DNA from: Chromobacterium rhizoryzae
GTDB taxonomy: Bacteria; Pseudomonadota; Gammaproteobacteria; Burkholderiales; Chromobacteriaceae
Reading direction: 5' to 3'
Length of the DNA stretch: 64,000 bases
NCBI RefSeq assembly: GCF_020544465.1
Contig: NZ_CP066126.1
Coordinates: forward strand, 372,001-436,000
Every line of letters starts with the position of its first letter. Positions within the stretch are counted from its first letter, which is position 1. The notes below the pieces were generated by a model. That model had not been told where the DNA came from. It made no database searches and saw only the letters and a list, made by a program, of their open reading frames with translations. Below, one piece after another: positions 41,812-49,801 of the stretch. A program made the translations under genes and the position numbers.

Positions 41812-42906
41812 TCAGCGTTTTAGATTGCTGATGCTCATCAGCATGCCCATGCCGACGAACAGGGTGACGGTGGCGGTGCCGCCGTAGGACATGAAGGGCA
41901 GCGGCACGCCCACTACCGGCAGGATGCCGGACACCATGCCCATATTGACGAAGGCGTAGACGAAGAAGGACAGGGTGATGGAGCCGGCCATCAGCCGGCC
42001 GTACAGCGTTTGCGCGCTGGCGGTGATCATCATCGCGCGGCTGAGCACCAGCAGGTAGAGCGTCAGCAGCAGCACATTGCCGGCCAGGCCGAATTCCTCT
42101 GAATACACGGCGAAGATGAAGTCGGTGGTGCGTTCCGGGATGTAATCGAGGTGGGTCTGGGTGCCGTTGAGCCAGCCCTTGCCCCAGGGGCCGCCGGAGC
42201 CGATGGCGATCATGGACTGGATGATGTGGTAGCCGTCGCCCAGCGGGTCGGTGGTGGGGTCTATCATGGTCAGCACCCGGCGGCGCTGGTAGTCGTGCAG
42301 CAGGTTCCAGACGATGGGCAGGCTGGCCGCGCCCAGGCCGATGCCGGCGAAGATCACTTTCCACGGCAGGCCGGCGAAGAACAGCACGAAGAGGCCGGCG
42401 GCGGCGATCAGCAGGGTGGTGCCCAGGTCCGGCTGCTTCAGCACCAGCGCGCTGGGCACGGCCATCAGCAAGGCGGCCACCAGATAGTGCCACCAGCGCA
42501 TCGACAGCTCGTATTTCTGGAAGAACCAGGCCAGCATCATCGGCAGCGCGATCTTCATGATCTCGGACGGCTGGATGCGGGTAATGCCCAGTTCCAGCCA
42601 GCGGGTGGAGCCGTTGACGGTGACGCCCTTGAAGTGGACGGCCAGCAGCAAGAGTACGCCCAGGCCGTAGATGGGCGGCGCGAAGTTCATGATGCTTTGC
42701 GGCCGCATGCGGGCGATGATCCACATGATGATCAGCGACAGGCTGGTGTAGATCAGCTTGTTGTCTATCTTGTCGAAGGACTGGTTGTTGGCCGAGTACA
42801 GCAGCACCATGCTGACCACGAAGATCATGCCCAGAAACAGCATCAGCCAGCCGTCCAGCGGCTCTTTGACCTGTTCCCAGACGCGTTTAATTAGAGAGGT
42901 CTGCAT
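41812..42906 (-). CDS. rodA: Rod-shape SEDS peptidoglycan polymerase RodA
   Basis: Membrane glycosyltransferase that polymerises lipid II for side-wall growth with PBP2. It has 364 residues and about ten membrane segments. SEDS features include QPSEIMKIALPMMLAW, KQPDLGTTLLI and GSGGPWGKGWLNGTQTHLDYIPERTTDFIFA (the segment near 220-250, with the catalytic-region aspartate), then SYGGTATVTLF. It overlaps the end of mrdA by 20 bp. Its TGA stop is the flanking triplet of repeat copy 6. Confidence 0.95.
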   Translation of the reverse strand: MQTSLIKRVWEQVKEPLDGWLMLFLGMIFVVSMVLLYSANNQSFDKIDNKLIYTSLSLIIMWIIARMRPQSIMNFAPPIYGLGVLLLLAVHFKGVTVNGSTRWLELGITRIQPSEIMKIALPMMLAWFFQKYELSMRWWHYLVAALLMAVPSALVLKQPDLGTTLLIAAAGLFVLFFAGLPWKVIFAGIGLGAASLPIVWNLLHDYQRRRVLTMIDPTTDPLGDGYHIIQSMIAIGSGGPWGKGWLNGTQTHLDYIPERTTDFIFAVYSEEFGLAGNVLLLTLYLLVLSRAMMITASAQTLYGRLMAGSITLSFFVYAFVNMGMVSGILPVVGVPLPFMSYGGTATVTLFVGMGMLMSISNLKR

Positions 42907-44827
42907 TGTCGTTGGCGGTGTCGGTGGGCATGGTCTTCAGCGTGCCTTCGATGTCTTTCGGCACTTTGCCCAGCAAGTAGTAATCGAACAGCGCGCGCAC
43001 GATGGGCGCGGCGGCGGCGGCGCCGAAGCCGGCGTTCTCCACGATCACCGCCACGGCGATGCGAGGCTTGTCCACCGGGGCGAAGGCGATGAACCAACTG
43101 TGGTCGCGGTATTGCTCGGCCAGCGCGGAGGCGTTGTACTTGGCGCCCTGTTTGATCTGCACCACTTGGGCGGTGCCGGTTTTGCCCGCCATCGAGTACT
43201 GCAGGCCCACGCCCAGCCGCGCGCCGGTGCCGCGCGTCATCACGCCTTCCATGCCGCGCTTCACGTATTCGAAGTTTTCCGGTTTGAACGGGATCTGGCG
43301 GGTGGGCATCGGTTCAATGATGCGCGCCTTGCCGCTGCGGGTGTCCACCACTTGCTGGACCAGGTGCGGTTTGAACACTTGGCCGTCGTTGGCCATGATG
43401 GCGGTGGCGTTGGCCATTTGCAGCGGGGTGTAGGCGTTGAAGCCCTGTCCGATGCCGATGCTGACCACGTCGGCCGGATACCAGCGGCGGAACTCTTCCT
43501 TGTAGCGGGAAAAGCGGCGGGCCTTCCACTCCTTGGACGGCAGCACGCCGATGGATTCGCCGTCCAGGTCGATGCCGCTCTTGCTGCCCAGGCCGAACTG
43601 CGCCAGCGCCGGGTGGATCTTGTCTATGCCCATGTCCCAGGCCAGCTTGTAGAAGAAAGTGTCGCTGGAGACTTCGATCGCGCGCTGTAGATTGATCATG
43701 CCGTTGCCGGCCTTCTTGCTGTCGCGGAACTGGTGGCTGGAGCCGGGCAGGGTGAAGTAGCCGGGCGCCGGGCGGATGTCGCGCATGCCGATGGCGTGGT
43801 TTTCCAATGCGGCCATCGCCATGAAGGGCTTGAAGGTGGAGCCGGGCGGGTAGGTACCGCGCAGCGCGCGGTTGATCATCGGCTTCTGCCAGTCGCTGTT
43901 CAGATTGGTCCAGGTCTGGGTGTCGATGCCGTCGATGAAGAGATTGGGGTCGAAGCCCGGCTTGGACAGGAAGGCGAGCACGCCGCCGGTGGACGGTTCT
44001 ATCGCCACCAGCGCGCCGCGGCGGCTGCCGAACAGCTTGTCCGCCATTTCCTGCAAGCGGATGTCCAGCGCCAGCTTCAAGGTGTTGCCGTTGACCGGCG
44101 GCGTGCGTCGCAGCGAGCGCACCGCGCGGCCGCCGGAGTCGGTTTCCACTTCCTCGAAGCCGACCTTGCCGTGCAGATCGTCCTCGTACACCGCCTCCAG
44201 GCCGGTCTTGCCTATGTAGTTGGAGCCCTTGTAATTGGCGGTTTTCTCTTCTTCTTCCAGCCTTTCCTTGTCGCGCTGGTTGATGCGGCCGATATAGCCG
44301 AGCACATGGCTGGTCATTTCCTTGAACGGATAGTCTCGGAACAGCCGCGCCTTGACCTCCACGCCGGGAAAGCGCCAGGACTGGGCGGCGACGCGCGCGG
44401 CCTCTTCCTCGCTGAGCTTGGTTTTCAGCGGGATGGATTCGAAGTTCTTGCTCTCGATCAGCAGGCGCTTGAACTGGCGCTCGTCGCGCGGGGTGATGTC
44501 CACCAGCTTGCGCAGTTCGGCCTCGGTGGCGGCCAGGTCCGCGATCTTGCTGGGCGTCAGCTCCAGCGTGTAGGCGGAGTAGTTTTGCGCCAGCACCACG
44601 CCGTTGCGGTCCAGGATCAGGCCGCGGTTGGGCAGGATGGGGACCAGCGAGATGCGGTTGTTCTGGGCCAGCGTGGAAAAGTGTTCGTGCTGCAGCACTT
44701 GCAGCCAGATGAAGCGCGTGAGCAGCACCAGGAACATCAGCACGATCAGCGCGTAAGCGACGATCAGGCGCAGCTGGAACTGGCTGTCTTCGGCCTGCGG
44801 GTTCTTGAAGCGGGTGGGTTGAGGCAT
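42887..44827 (-). CDS. mrdA: Penicillin-binding protein 2, peptidoglycan transpeptidase
   Basis: Class B PBP for cell elongation, 646 residues. One membrane anchor (about 22-44) is followed by the pedestal region and the transpeptidase domain. The nucleophile motif STFK is at 330-333, the SXD/N motif SSD near 389-391, and KTGTAQ near residue 555. It lies between mreD and rodA, the standard elongasome order. A Pro/Asp-rich C-terminal tail follows the catalytic domain. Confidence 0.96.
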   Translation of the reverse strand: MPQPTRFKNPQAEDSQFQLRLIVAYALIVLMFLVLLTRFIWLQVLQHEHFSTLAQNNRISLVPILPNRGLILDRNGVVLAQNYSAYTLELTPSKIADLAATEAELRKLVDITPRDERQFKRLLIESKNFESIPLKTKLSEEEAARVAAQSWRFPGVEVKARLFRDYPFKEMTSHVLGYIGRINQRDKERLEEEEKTANYKGSNYIGKTGLEAVYEDDLHGKVGFEEVETDSGGRAVRSLRRTPPVNGNTLKLALDIRLQEMADKLFGSRRGALVAIEPSTGGVLAFLSKPGFDPNLFIDGIDTQTWTNLNSDWQKPMINRALRGTYPPGSTFKPFMAMAALENHAIGMRDIRPAPGYFTLPGSSHQFRDSKKAGNGMINLQRAIEVSSDTFFYKLAWDMGIDKIHPALAQFGLGSKSGIDLDGESIGVLPSKEWKARRFSRYKEEFRRWYPADVVSIGIGQGFNAYTPLQMANATAIMANDGQVFKPHLVQQVVDTRSGKARIIEPMPTRQIPFKPENFEYVKRGMEGVMTRGTGARLGVGLQYSMAGKTGTAQVVQIKQGAKYNASALAEQYRDHSWFIAFAPVDKPRIAVAVIVENAGFGAAAAAPIVRALFDYYLLGKVPKDIEGTLKTMPTDTANDNADLSN

Positions 44828-44842
44828 GGACGGTCCGCGGCG

Positions 44843-45346
44843 CTAGACCGCGTTATGGCGGTAGGGCATCAGCATCAGCTTGGTCAGCAGCGGCCATAGC
44901 AGGGCGCCGATCAAGGGCGGCAGGAAATAGCCCCAGCCGACGAAGGCGGAGCCGGTGAGCATGCGCACCACCACCATGATCAGCTGGTTGGTCAGCAGCA
45001 GGCCCAGCACCACCAGCGTCTGCTGGCCCAGGTTGAACATCACCACCTGGCGCTGGCGCGCCAAGGCCAGATAGGCGGTGATCGAATAGGCCAGCGCGTG
45101 CTGGCCGAACAATCCCGCGGTGGAGATGTCGGCCACCAGGCCCAGCAAGAAGGCGGTGCCGATATTGACCCGGCGCGGCTGGTTGATCACCCAGTACAGG
45201 ATCAGCATGCCGATGAAATCCGGCAGCCAGCGCGTGCTGCCGTGCGGCAGCGGGATCAGTTCGATCAGGACGGCGAAGATGAAGGTGAACAGGATGAAGC
45301 GGCGCTTCACCGGTTTGAGCAGTTCCTTGGGGCGCTCGAACGTCAT
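44843..45346 (-). CDS. mreD: Rod shape-determining protein MreD
   Basis: Integral membrane protein of 167 residues with about five helices, part of the MreBCD elongasome scaffold. The segment LPHGSTRWLPDFIGMLILYWVINQP (read in two parts) and GTAFLLGLVADISTAGLFGQHAL match the family. It is 6 bp downstream of mreC and 15 bp upstream of mrdA. Confidence 0.93.
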   Translation of the reverse strand: MTFERPKELLKPVKRRFILFTFIFAVLIELIPLPHGSTRWLPDFIGMLILYWVINQPRRVNIGTAFLLGLVADISTAGLFGQHALAYSITAYLALARQRQVVMFNLGQQTLVVLGLLLTNQLIMVVVRMLTGSAFVGWGYFLPPLIGALLWPLLTKLMLMPYRHNAV

Positions 45347-45352
45347 CGGGGC

Positions 45353-46258
45353 TTACTCCTCGGCGGCGGCTTTCTTGCCGCCCCTGCTCTTTTTGACGAT
45401 GGGGGCCGGTTCCGGCGGGCGCGGCGGCGCCTGCTTGTCGCCCAGCACCAGCATGTAGCGGGTTTGCTGCACGCCGGCCAAGGGCGCGGTGGCGATGCGG
45501 GCGAAGGTGGCGCCCTGGTTGCGCTCCACCCGGGTTACGCGGGCCACGGGGATGCCGGCCGGATAAACGCCGTCCACGCCGGAGGTGACGATGTGGTCGC
45601 CGTCCTTGATGTCCGCGCTTTGCGGCAGGTAGCGGATTTCCACGCCGCCGCCGTAGCCGTACAGGATGGCGCGTTGGCCGGTGCGGGCCACCATCACGGG
45701 CACCATCTGGTTCTTGTCTATGACCAGGGTCACTTCCGCGGTCAGCGGCTGCACCCGGGTGACCTGGCCCAAGAGGCCGCTGGCGTCCACCACCGGCTGG
45801 CCGGCTTTCAGATTGGCGTCGCTGCCCTTGTCGATGATGATTTTGTAGGAAAACGGATCGCGGCCGGTGTACAGGGTTTCCGCCATCTGCGCTTGCTGGT
45901 GGTAGCTGGACTTGATGCCGTTGAGCTTGCGCACTTCGTCCAGCTCGCGCTGCAGGGTTTGCAGCCGCGACAGCTGCGCCGACATTTCCAGCTGGCGCAC
46001 GCGCAAGGCGGTGTTTTCCTGCTTCAGTTCGGTTTGGGAGCTGAGAAAATCGCTGACGTGGCGCATCGCCTGCGCCGGCATGTTCACCGCGCGCTGCACC
46101 GGGTACAGCGCCAGCGAGGTGGCTTCGCGCGCCTGTTCCATCAGGCCGAAATAGCTGTCGCCGACCAGGAGCGCCACCGAGGCGGCCACGGCCATGGCCA
46201 AGCGCGCGCCGGGCGGCGGCCCGGAGCGGAAAAAGCTGGGGGTGTTGGCAAAGTCCAT
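45353..46258 (-). CDS. mreC: Rod shape-determining protein MreC
   Basis: Periplasmic scaffold that links MreB filaments to PBP2/RodA. From the ATG at 46258 it is 301 residues; an upstream ATG would add 25 residues out of the hairpin region. One membrane anchor (about residues 18-38), a coiled coil (about 65-105, LKQENTALRVRQLEMSAQL), then the beta-domains with GLLGQVTRV and VTSGVDGVYPAGIPVARV. The tail is rich in Pro, Lys and Ala. A terminator-like hairpin precedes it and separates it from mreB. Confidence 0.94.
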   Translation of the reverse strand: MDFANTPSFFRSGPPPGARLAMAVAASVALLVGDSYFGLMEQAREATSLALYPVQRAVNMPAQAMRHVSDFLSSQTELKQENTALRVRQLEMSAQLSRLQTLQRELDEVRKLNGIKSSYHQQAQMAETLYTGRDPFSYKIIIDKGSDANLKAGQPVVDASGLLGQVTRVQPLTAEVTLVIDKNQMVPVMVARTGQRAILYGYGGGVEIRYLPQSADIKDGDHIVTSGVDGVYPAGIPVARVTRVERNQGATFARIATAPLAGVQQTRYMLVLGDKQAPPRPPEPAPIVKKSRGGKKAAAEE

Positions 46259-46298
46259 CGGCTCAGACCTCGCCCCTTGACGCGGGGCGCTGTGCTTC

Positions 46299-46326
46299 AA
46301 AAACGGGCGCGCTTGTCGCGCGCCCG
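46299..46326 (-). terminator. Terminator-like hairpin between mreB and mreC
   Basis: On the minus strand CGGGCGCGC and GCGCGCCCG form a 9-bp stem with a 5-base loop followed by five T. It lies 72 bp behind the mreB stop, so it should reduce read-through into mreCD-mrdA-rodA and keep MreB in excess. Confidence 0.75.
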
Positions 46327-46397
46327 CCATCATCGCTTGCTTTACGAGCGGCCGCCGCCGCCGGAGCCGGGCTCAGGCGGTCGTCGGTCGTTCCGGT

Positions 46398-47441
46398 TTA
46401 GGGGACGTTGGTGAAAATGGTGCCAATCTTGTCCATCTTCTCCAGCGCCTTGCCGGAGCCGCGCACCACGCAGGTCAGCGGTTCTTCGGCCACGAACACC
46501 GGCAGGCCGGTTTCTTCGGCCAGCAGGCGGTCGATGTCTTTCAGCAGCGCGCCGCCGCCGGTCAGCACCATGCCCTTGTCGGCGATGTCGGCGCCCAGTT
46601 CCGGCGGGGTCTGTTCCAGCGCGATCTTCACCGCGGATACGATCTGGTTCAAGGGCTCGGTCAGCGCTTCCAGGATTTCGTTGGAGGACACGGTGAAGGC
46701 GCGCGGAATGCCTTCGGCCAGATTGCGGCCCTTGACTTCCATTTCGCGCACTTCGGCGCCCGGGAAGGCGGAGCCTATGGTCTTCTTGATTTCCTCGGCG
46801 GTGGTTTCGCCGATCAGCATGCCGTAGTTGCGGCGGATGTAGTTGATGATGGCTTCGTCGAACTTGTCGCCGCCGACGCGGACGGAGTTGGAGTACACCA
46901 CGCCGCCCAGCGAGATCACGCCGACTTCGGTGGTGCCGCCGCCGATGTCCACCACCATGGAGCCGGTGGGCTCCTCAACCGGCAGGCCGGCGCCGATGGC
47001 GGCCGCCATCGGCTCTTCGATCAGTTCCACGCGGCGCGCGCCAGCGGCCAGCGCCGAATCGCGGATCGCCTTGCGCTCCACCTGGGTGGAGCCGCAGGGC
47101 ACGCAGATCACGATGCGCGGGCTGGCGGCGAAGAAGCGGTTGGGGTTCACCTTCTTGATGAACTGCTTGAGCATCTGTTCGGTGACGGTGAAGTCGGCGA
47201 TCACGCCGTCCTTCATCGGGCGGATCGCCTGGATGCTGCCCGGGGTGCGGCCCAGCATGCGCTTGGCTTCCAGGCCCACGGCCAGGATGGATTTCTTGTT
47301 GGTGGGCGCGTCGCTGTGAATGGCGACGACCGAGGGCTCGTCCAGCACGATGCCTTTGGCGCGCATGTAGATGAGGGTGTTGGCTGTGCCAAGGTCAATG
47401 GCGAGGTCGTTGGAGAAGTATCCGGTCAGCGAACGAAACAT
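46398..47441 (-). CDS. mreB: Actin-like rod shape protein MreB
   Basis: Bacterial actin that organises side-wall synthesis. From the ATG at 47441 it is 347 residues, identical in length to E. coli MreB; nine further codons upstream are not conserved. ATP-binding motifs are present: NDLAIDLGTANTLIY (phosphate 1), MVVDIGGGTTEVGVISLG (phosphate 2) and GMVLTGGGALLKDIDRLL (adenosine). The amphipathic N terminus MFRSLTGYFS tethers it to the membrane. It is divergent from gatC. Confidence 0.97.
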   Translation of the reverse strand: MFRSLTGYFSNDLAIDLGTANTLIYMRAKGIVLDEPSVVAIHSDAPTNKKSILAVGLEAKRMLGRTPGSIQAIRPMKDGVIADFTVTEQMLKQFIKKVNPNRFFAASPRIVICVPCGSTQVERKAIRDSALAAGARRVELIEEPMAAAIGAGLPVEEPTGSMVVDIGGGTTEVGVISLGGVVYSNSVRVGGDKFDEAIINYIRRNYGMLIGETTAEEIKKTIGSAFPGAEVREMEVKGRNLAEGIPRAFTVSSNEILEALTEPLNQIVSAVKIALEQTPPELGADIADKGMVLTGGGALLKDIDRLLAEETGLPVFVAEEPLTCVVRGSGKALEKMDKIGTIFTNVP

Positions 47442-47806
47442 TGGGCGATCCTGGTCAGTTTTCGTCATGTGGCGGACGCGCCGTCGCGTCCGCGCTTAAT
47501 CTGTTGTTTGTTGTCTACTCGTACGACCCGAGTCTAACCGCCGCGTGGCAAAACGACGCTTGGCGCCCACTGGGCGACGCCGGCTAAGCGGCTTCGCCCG
47601 CTGGCCTTGCGCATCATTTTCCGACGCCGTGTCGGTTCGATAAGGCCTGCACGATCCGGCCCCGGCGCGGCGGCTTGCCGCCTGTCGGCCGCGCGGTGAA
47701 AGCGTTGCCGAAATTACGCCGTGGCGTGATGTCGATCTTGGGAGAATCAAGCGGGCTATGATACCCTATAACGCTTGAAATATTAAAGGTTTTGAACGAG
47801 GACACC
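47442..47806. promoter_or_regulatory. mreB-gatC divergent promoter region
   Basis: This 365-bp gene-free stretch must drive the mre operon leftward and gatCAB rightward. A TATGAT hexamer at 47757-47762 is a plausible -10 box for gatC but lacks a well-spaced -35. Two inverted GC-rich blocks occur near 47490-47510 and 47660-47700. The long untranslated region in front of mreB is typical for this gene. Confidence 0.45.
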
Positions 47807-48094
47807 ATGTCGCTGACGCATCAGGATGTCGCACGAATTGCCAAGCTTGCCCGCATCAATGTCAATGAAGCGGAAATTGCCGCGACAAGCAAGCAACTCA
47901 ATAATATTTTCGGCCTGATCGAACAGATGCAGGCGGTGAACACCGACGGCATCGAGCCGATGGCCCATCCGCAGGATGTCTCTTTGCGTTTGCGCGAAGA
48001 TATCGTTACCGAAACCAATCAGCGCGAAGCTTTCCAGGCCGTGGCCCCGCAAGTGGAAAAGGGCTTGTTCCTGGTCCCCAAGGTCATCGAGTGA
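47807..48094 (+). CDS. gatC: Aspartyl/glutamyl-tRNA amidotransferase subunit C
   Basis: Small stabilising subunit of the GatCAB amidotransferase, 95 residues from the ATG at 47807 (GAGGA just upstream). MSLTHQDVARIAKLARINVNE and DGIEPMAHPQDVSLRLREDIV are characteristic, and the C terminus FLVPKVIE wraps the GatA-GatB interface. It is first in gatCAB. Confidence 0.95.
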   Translation: MSLTHQDVARIAKLARINVNEAEIAATSKQLNNIFGLIEQMQAVNTDGIEPMAHPQDVSLRLREDIVTETNQREAFQAVAPQVEKGLFLVPKVIE

Positions 48095-48108
48095 TGCTCT
48101 GATTGCCT

Positions 48109-48147
48109 GCGCCGGTTTAGGTTCCCGCCCGCGCGGGAGGCCGGCGC
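48109..48147 (+). other. Hairpin in gatC-gatA spacer
   Basis: GCGCCGG and CCGGCGC enclose a second stem, CCCGC-CCGC-GCGGG, in the 112-bp spacer between gatC and gatA. There is no T run. It may adjust GatC versus GatA expression or protect the short gatC message. Confidence 0.4.
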
Positions 48148-48206
48148 CGGTCGCTGTCTGAAAGGACGGCGACGCCATTCCCGGATAGCTAAAGATTCCA
48201 TTTGAA

Positions 48207-49658
48207 ATGACACAGTCTACTTTAAAGCAACTGTCGCGGCAGCTGGCGGCCAAGGAAGTCTCCAGCCTTGAGCTGGCCACCCAATATCTGGACCGCATCG
48301 AGGCGCTGAACCCGGCGCTCAACGCGCTGGTCACCGTCGACCGCGCCAAGACCCTGGCCGAAGCAGCGGCCGCCGACGCGCGCATCGCCGCCGGCAACAC
48401 CCATGCGCTGACCGGCGTGCCCATCATCCACAAGGATCTGTTCTGCCAGCAGGGCTGGAAAACCAGCTGCGGCTCCAAAATGCTGGACAACTTCGTGTCG
48501 CCGTACAGCGCCCACGTGGTGGAGCAGTGCCAGGCCGCCGGCATGGTGACGCTGGGCCGCGCCAATATGGACGAGTTCGCGATGGGTTCGTCCAATGAGA
48601 ACTCCTTCTACGGTGCCGTGAAAAATCCCTGGGATCAGAACGCGGTGCCGGGCGGCAGCTCCGGCGGCTCCGCCGCCGCCGTGGCCGCGCGGCTGACGCC
48701 GGTGGCCACCGCCACCGACACCGGCGGCTCCATTCGCCAGCCGGCCTCCCATTGCGGCGTCACCGGCATCAAGCCGACCTACGGCGTGGTGTCGCGCTAC
48801 GGCATGGTGGCCTTTGCCTCCTCGCTGGATCAGGGGGGCCCGATCGCGCAGACCGCCGAGGACTGCGCGCTGATGCTGAACGTGATGGCCGGCTTCGATC
48901 AGCGCGACTCCACCTGCTTGGAGCGCGCCCGCGAAGATTACGCCCGCGACCTGAATCAGCCGCTGGCCGGCCTCAAGGTGGGCCTGCCGCGCGAATACTT
49001 CGCCGCCGGCTTGAGCGCCGACGTGGCGCGCGCGGTGGACGAGGCGGTGACGGTGCTGAAACAGCAGGGCGCGCAGGTGGTGGACATCAGCCTGCCCAAT
49101 ACCGAGCTGTCCATCCCGGCCTATTACGTGATCGCGCCGGCCGAGGCCTCCACCAATCTGTCGCGTTACGACGGCGTGCGCTACGGCCATCGCGCCGCCG
49201 AGTACAAGGACCTGGTGGACATGTACGAGAAGACCCGCGCCGAAGGCTTCGGCAGCGAGGTCAAGCGCCGCATCCTGGTGGGCAGCTATGTGCTGTCGCA
49301 CGGCTATTACGACGCCTATTACCTGAAGGCCCAGAAAATCCGCCGTCTGATCGCCAACGATTTCAAAGCCGCTTTCGAGCAGTGCGACGTGATCCTGGGG
49401 CCGGTGGCGCCGACCGCGGCCTTCGACATCGGCGCGATGAACGACGATCCGGTGCAGATGTATCTGTCCGACATCTACACGTTGTCGGTGAACCTGGCCG
49501 GCTTGCCGGGCATGAGCGTGCCGGCCGGCTTTAGCGCGAATGGCCGCCCGATCGGCTTGCAGATCATCGGCAACTACTTCGGCGAAGCCAAGATGCTGAA
49601 CGTCGCGCATCAGTTCCAACTTGCGACTGATTGGCACAGCCGCGCGCCGGTTTTGTAA
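48207..49658 (+). CDS. gatA: Glutamyl-tRNA(Gln) amidotransferase subunit A
   Basis: Amidase-signature subunit that releases ammonia from glutamine for GatB. It has 483 residues. The Ser-cisSer-Lys triad is visible: lysine 76 in PIIHKDLFC, the cis-serine in GGSSGGSAAAVAA near 151, and the nucleophile serine in TDTGGSIRQPA near 175. With GatB and GatC it converts Glu-tRNA(Gln), and often Asp-tRNA(Asn), to the amide form, which suggests the organism uses the indirect pathway for at least one of them. Confidence 0.96.
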   Translation: MTQSTLKQLSRQLAAKEVSSLELATQYLDRIEALNPALNALVTVDRAKTLAEAAAADARIAAGNTHALTGVPIIHKDLFCQQGWKTSCGSKMLDNFVSPYSAHVVEQCQAAGMVTLGRANMDEFAMGSSNENSFYGAVKNPWDQNAVPGGSSGGSAAAVAARLTPVATATDTGGSIRQPASHCGVTGIKPTYGVVSRYGMVAFASSLDQGGPIAQTAEDCALMLNVMAGFDQRDSTCLERAREDYARDLNQPLAGLKVGLPREYFAAGLSADVARAVDEAVTVLKQQGAQVVDISLPNTELSIPAYYVIAPAEASTNLSRYDGVRYGHRAAEYKDLVDMYEKTRAEGFGSEVKRRILVGSYVLSHGYYDAYYLKAQKIRRLIANDFKAAFEQCDVILGPVAPTAAFDIGAMNDDPVQMYLSDIYTLSVNLAGLPGMSVPAGFSANGRPIGLQIIGNYFGEAKMLNVAHQFQLATDWHSRAPVL

Positions 49659-49801
49659 TTGAATGAATTAGCCGCGGAAGCGCAGGGAAGGACATGGACA
49701 AACCCCGGCTCCCAAGAGGTGGGTGAGCTAGGGGCAGCCGTTTTTCTTCCGTGTTTTCCGTGTGCTTCCGTGGCAAAAAATAATAGAAGGATTTTCCAAC
49801 C
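49659..49801 (+). repeat. gatA-gatB spacer with CTTCCGTGT-type short repeats
   Basis: The 143-bp spacer ends in a run of three near-identical 9-10-base units (CTTCCGTGT, TTTCCGTGT, CTTCCGTGG) at about 49747-49773, followed by an A-rich stretch and AGAAGGA in front of gatB. Such TTCCGTG runs recur in intergenic regions of many proteobacteria; here only one array is seen. Confidence 0.5.
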
